The notes beneath the pieces were generated by a model. It ran no database searches. It was not told the origin of the DNA and was given only the letters and a program-made list of their open reading frames with translations. A program made the position numbers and the translations under genes. DNA of 64,000 bases from Lacticaseibacillus mingshuiensis. Lineage in GTDB: Bacteria > Bacillota > Bacilli > Lactobacillales > Lactobacillaceae. The stretch spans positions 1-64,000 of the forward strand of contig NZ_BOLS01000003.1 in the NCBI RefSeq assembly GCF_016861785.1, in the 5' to 3' direction. Positions 62,111-64,000 of this stretch are shown here, piece by piece. Each line of letters starts with the position of its first letter. The stretch's first letter is position 1.

Positions 62111-62173
62111 AAAAAATCGGGATCTGAGCGGCAGGGGTAGTTGGCCCTGCACGTACAGATCCCGATTTTTTGG
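62111..62173. terminator. Bidirectional terminator
   Basis: AAAAAATCGGGATCTG...CAGATCCCGATTTTTT with an inner GCAGGG/CCCTGC stem. It ends the acetyltransferase on the plus strand and the candidate RNA on the minus strand. Confidence 0.9.
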
Positions 62174-62524
62174 TTTTAAGCGTTCGCGTTCGCGGTAAAG
62201 CAAACAGGCCGCCGAGGTCCAAATTTTTCGCCAGCCTGTTTGGTGCCGGTGAGCCGCGGTCCTCCCTTTCCCCTTGGGTACAGGAAAGAAAACTGTCTCA
62301 TCCTATTCAGTTGCCCTAAGCGCGGTATGTACCCCGGCCGCTGGCTTTAAACTCCGGACTTCCCGTCACGCGTGCATTGATGGTAGGAGGCAGCCCATGC
62401 TCCCTAATGTCTGATCTGAACACTATCAATGGTTGCGAGCCGCAAAGAAGCCGGCCGTTCGTCGCTTTTGCCTGGCAGATCAATGACATGCCTGCCGCCA
62501 GGTGCGAGCTTCTAAACTTTTAGT
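62111..62524 (-). ncRNA. Candidate structured non-coding RNA of about 410 nt
   Basis: Minus-strand transcript with a near-consensus promoter and an intrinsic terminator. The ends pair (GTTTAGAAGCTCGC with GCGAACGCTTAAAAC, interrupted), as in closed structured RNAs. Internal stems include CAAACAGGC/GCCTGTTTG, GGGTACA/TGTACCC, CATTGAT/ATCAATG, CGGCC/GGCCG with GGCTT/AAGCC, and CCTGG..CAG/CTGCCAGG. It holds no ORF with a ribosome site. The signatures of RNase P RNA (GAGGAAAGUCC), SRP RNA (GGUCAGGUCCGGAAGG), tmRNA (tag and CCA) and 6S were not found. Identity unknown. Confidence 0.65.
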
Positions 62525-62530
62525 AAGTGA

Positions 62531-62574
62531 AGTATAGATCCGGGTCACAATTTTTGTCAAGTATGCGCTTACAT
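62531..62574 (-). promoter_or_regulatory. Promoter of the candidate RNA with cre site
   Basis: Minus strand: TTGACA (62560-62555), 18-bp spacer, TATACT (62536-62531). ATGTAAGCGCATACT (62574-62560) matches the cre consensus WTGNAANCGNWNNCW at every defined position and sits directly upstream of the -35, the location typical of CcpA activation sites. Confidence 0.75.
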
Positions 62575-62633
62575 CTTTTTTGAACTTTTTTCGTGGCCGC
62601 GCGAACGGCACTATTTTTCAAAGAATCACTGTC

Positions 62634-63662
62634 TCAGTCCGCAAGCAGTGACCGATAATCCTCAGTCAGGCGGGCCTGCAGTTGCGCTTTTTCCGCGTCA
62701 GCCAAAAATGCGACATCGGCGGCTTGATGATTGATGCGGGCGAAATCCGCGGCGGTCAGGCCGAAGTGTTCCTGGAACAACTCATACTCGCGCGTCAACG
62801 TGGTATTGGAAACGGTGCGATTGTCGGTGTTGATGGATAGCGACACGCCAGCGCGTGCGAGCACCGGATATGGAAATTCGGCATAGGTGGCGGCGGCCTT
62901 GGTCTGCAGATTAGAGGTCAGGCAGAGCTCGACGGCGACATGTTCGCTGGCAAGTTGCTGGACCATCGCGGGCTGATCGAACAGCGCGGTGCCATGGCCA
63001 ATGCGGGTGGCGCCTGCCGAGAGCGCTTGGTAGACATTTGCCGCGCAGTGACATTCGCCGGCGTGGAAGGTCAGCGGCAGGCCGGCTTTTTTTGCGGCCT
63101 CACTGGCGATGGTCAACACATCAGGCGGAAAATCCGCTTCGTTTCCGGCAAAATCCGCCCCTGCCACACCTTGACCGCGAAATGGGCCGGCTGCCTGAAA
63201 AATCGTGGCGGAAAGTTCTGGGCGACTTTGGCGCATCCCGCAGATCAGGGCCTGGGCTTGAATATCAAACGCTGCCATGCCATCTTGAAGGCCGGCGATC
63301 ACCGCCAAAATCGTGTCGGTGGCAGTCAGGCCTTTGTCCATTGAAAGCTCCGGTGCGAAGCGGACTTCGATGTAGCGCACGTTTTCTGCGGCCGCTTGGG
63401 CCAAAACATCATACGCGGCCAGGCGCAGTGCCTCTTTTGTCTGCAATAATGGGCGTACAAAATCAAACGGCCGCAGATAATCCATCAGGGTCTTTGCATC
63501 GGCGCGCGCCTGCACCAGCTGGCGAAGCGCCTCGTCCGATGCGGGGACGGCGATGGCGGCCATCTTTGCCAATCGCCGCACCATCGGCAGTGACAGCGAC
63601 CCATCCAAATGACAGTGCAACTCGATTTTTCCCAGTTGGCGCAAGGCCTTTTCACTCAACAT
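62634..63662 (-). CDS. add: Adenosine deaminase
   Basis: Deaminates adenosine to inosine in purine salvage. The 342-aa product has the metal ligands His16 and His18 in ELHCHLDGSL, LTFHAGE with His and catalytic Glu, and SINTDN with the last metal Asp (usually SLNTDDP). GCAGGAGGCGACATT precedes ATG 63662. Divergent to pdp, so the shared upstream region of about 100 bp separates two nucleoside-salvage genes. Confidence 0.95.
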   Translation of the reverse strand: MLSEKALRQLGKIELHCHLDGSLSLPMVRRLAKMAAIAVPASDEALRQLVQARADAKTLMDYLRPFDFVRPLLQTKEALRLAAYDVLAQAAAENVRYIEVRFAPELSMDKGLTATDTILAVIAGLQDGMAAFDIQAQALICGMRQSRPELSATIFQAAGPFRGQGVAGADFAGNEADFPPDVLTIASEAAKKAGLPLTFHAGECHCAANVYQALSAGATRIGHGTALFDQPAMVQQLASEHVAVELCLTSNLQTKAAATYAEFPYPVLARAGVSLSINTDNRTVSNTTLTREYELFQEHFGLTAADFARINHQAADVAFLADAEKAQLQARLTEDYRSLLAD

Positions 63663-63760
63663 AATGTCGCCTCCTGCTAGTAGTGTAGCATATTCTGATT
63701 TGCGCCAACCGCGCGGGTCAATGCGGTACAATACAGATAAGAAAGAAAGGCGGCGATTTC

Positions 63761-64000
63761 ATGCGGATGGTCGATCTGATCACCAAGAAACGCGATGGCA
63801 AAACACTTACCAAAGAAGAGATCACCTGGCTCATTGGCCAGTATGTGGCGGGCGAAGTTCCGGATTATCAAATGAGCGCCTTTTTAATGGCCACTTATTT
63901 TCAGGGGATGACGGACGAGGAGCAGTCCCAGCTCGCGTTTGCGATGCTTGATTCCGGCGACCGCTTGGATCTGTCCAGTATTCCAGGCATCAAGGTCGAT
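63761..64000 (+). CDS. pdp: Pyrimidine-nucleoside phosphorylase (3' end outside window)
   Basis: The first 80 residues (MRMVDLITKKRDGKTLTKEE, then YVAGEVPDYQMSAFLMATYF and GMTDEEQSQLAFAMLDSGD) match the helical N-terminal domain of pyrimidine-nucleoside/thymidine phosphorylases, including the family start MRMVD. It phosphorolyses uridine and thymidine. The gene runs off the right edge. AAAGG lies upstream. Divergent from add. Confidence 0.9.
   Translation, partial: MRMVDLITKKRDGKTLTKEEITWLIGQYVAGEVPDYQMSAFLMATYFQGMTDEEQSQLAFAMLDSGDRLDLSSIPGIKVD

Noticed and set aside
62178-62524. RNase P RNA, tmRNA, SRP RNA or 6S RNA as identity of the candidate RNA
   Set aside because: The signatures GAGGAAAGUCC, a tag reading frame with CCA end, and GGUCAGGUCCGGAAGG were not found; GACGGGAAGTCCGG is only a loose resemblance to RNase P. 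A covariance search is still needed.

Overview
The window looks like chromosomal DNA of a high-GC lactic acid bacterium of the Lactobacillaceae, probably the Lacticaseibacillus/Schleiferilactobacillus part of the family. This is inferred from the LPXTG surface protein, PepF, a Met T-box ahead of a MetE-like gene and luxS, the DUF4811/DHA2 exporter pair, a LytTR plus LiaF-like pair, strong AGGAGG ribosome sites, frequent TTG/GTG starts and GC-rich codon use. I see no rRNA, tRNA, prophage, CRISPR array or intact transposase gene.

Layout. 0-7 kb: end of a Ser/Ala-rich LPXTG protein, a small membrane protein, nrdD behind two NrdR-like boxes, an MFS transporter, and a LytTR regulator that appears frameshifted, coupled to a LiaF-like membrane protein. 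7-15 kb: repeats, small proteins, an alcohol dehydrogenase-like oxidoreductase, a 2 kb repeat array (11.2-13.07 kb), and an AI-2E-type exporter. 15-23 kb: lexA with an SOS box, AEC transporter, flavin reductase-like protein, 5-FTHF cyclo-ligase, DUF488, tpx, a flavodoxin-like protein and pepF. 23-25.5 kb: an AT-richer cassette of small secreted peptide, broken lipoprotein-like ORF, ABC ATPase and permease, perhaps a bacteriocin/immunity locus. 25.6-36 kb: GH2 glycosidase, universal stress protein, cation P-type ATPase facing a His-rich membrane protein, ECF sigma with a DUF4179-type anti-sigma, GNAT, and a CPA2 antiporter. 36-44 kb: HAD phosphatase, MarR regulator, alpha/beta hydrolase, nrdI, the Met T-box operon (MetE-like, luxS) and two surface-anchored proteins. 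44-46 kb: the second repeat array. 46-64 kb: Cof-type HAD, ABC permease/ATPase pair, DHA2 exporter with DUF4811, CorC/HlyC protein, a PARG-like/glutamine-amidotransferase pair, methyltransferase, XRE regulator, a second USP, a Tag-like glycosylase, EamA transporter, Eis-like acetyltransferase, a candidate structured RNA, add and the start of pdp.

The most unusual content is non-coding. Family B is a roughly 118-bp GC-rich hairpin repeat with at least 16 near-complete copies and about 10 fragments. Its stem sequences differ between copies while base pairing is kept, which points to selection on structure. Family A is a 195-251-bp repeat built around a TGTGA-N5-TCACA palindrome and paired GATCTCTGAGATC-like blocks. 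It forms two arrays about 33 kb apart that share a unique segment in inverted orientation. A third element, on the minus strand at 62.1-62.5 kb, has a near-consensus promoter, a cre-like site, matching ends and an intrinsic terminator, and it resembles none of the housekeeping RNAs I could recall.

Functional links: the Met T-box couples methionine recycling to LuxS; LexA carries its own SOS operator; add and pdp suggest nucleoside salvage at the right edge; nrdD and nrdI belong to two classes of ribonucleotide reductase whose other subunits are not in this window. All database-level identities are from memory of families, not from searches.
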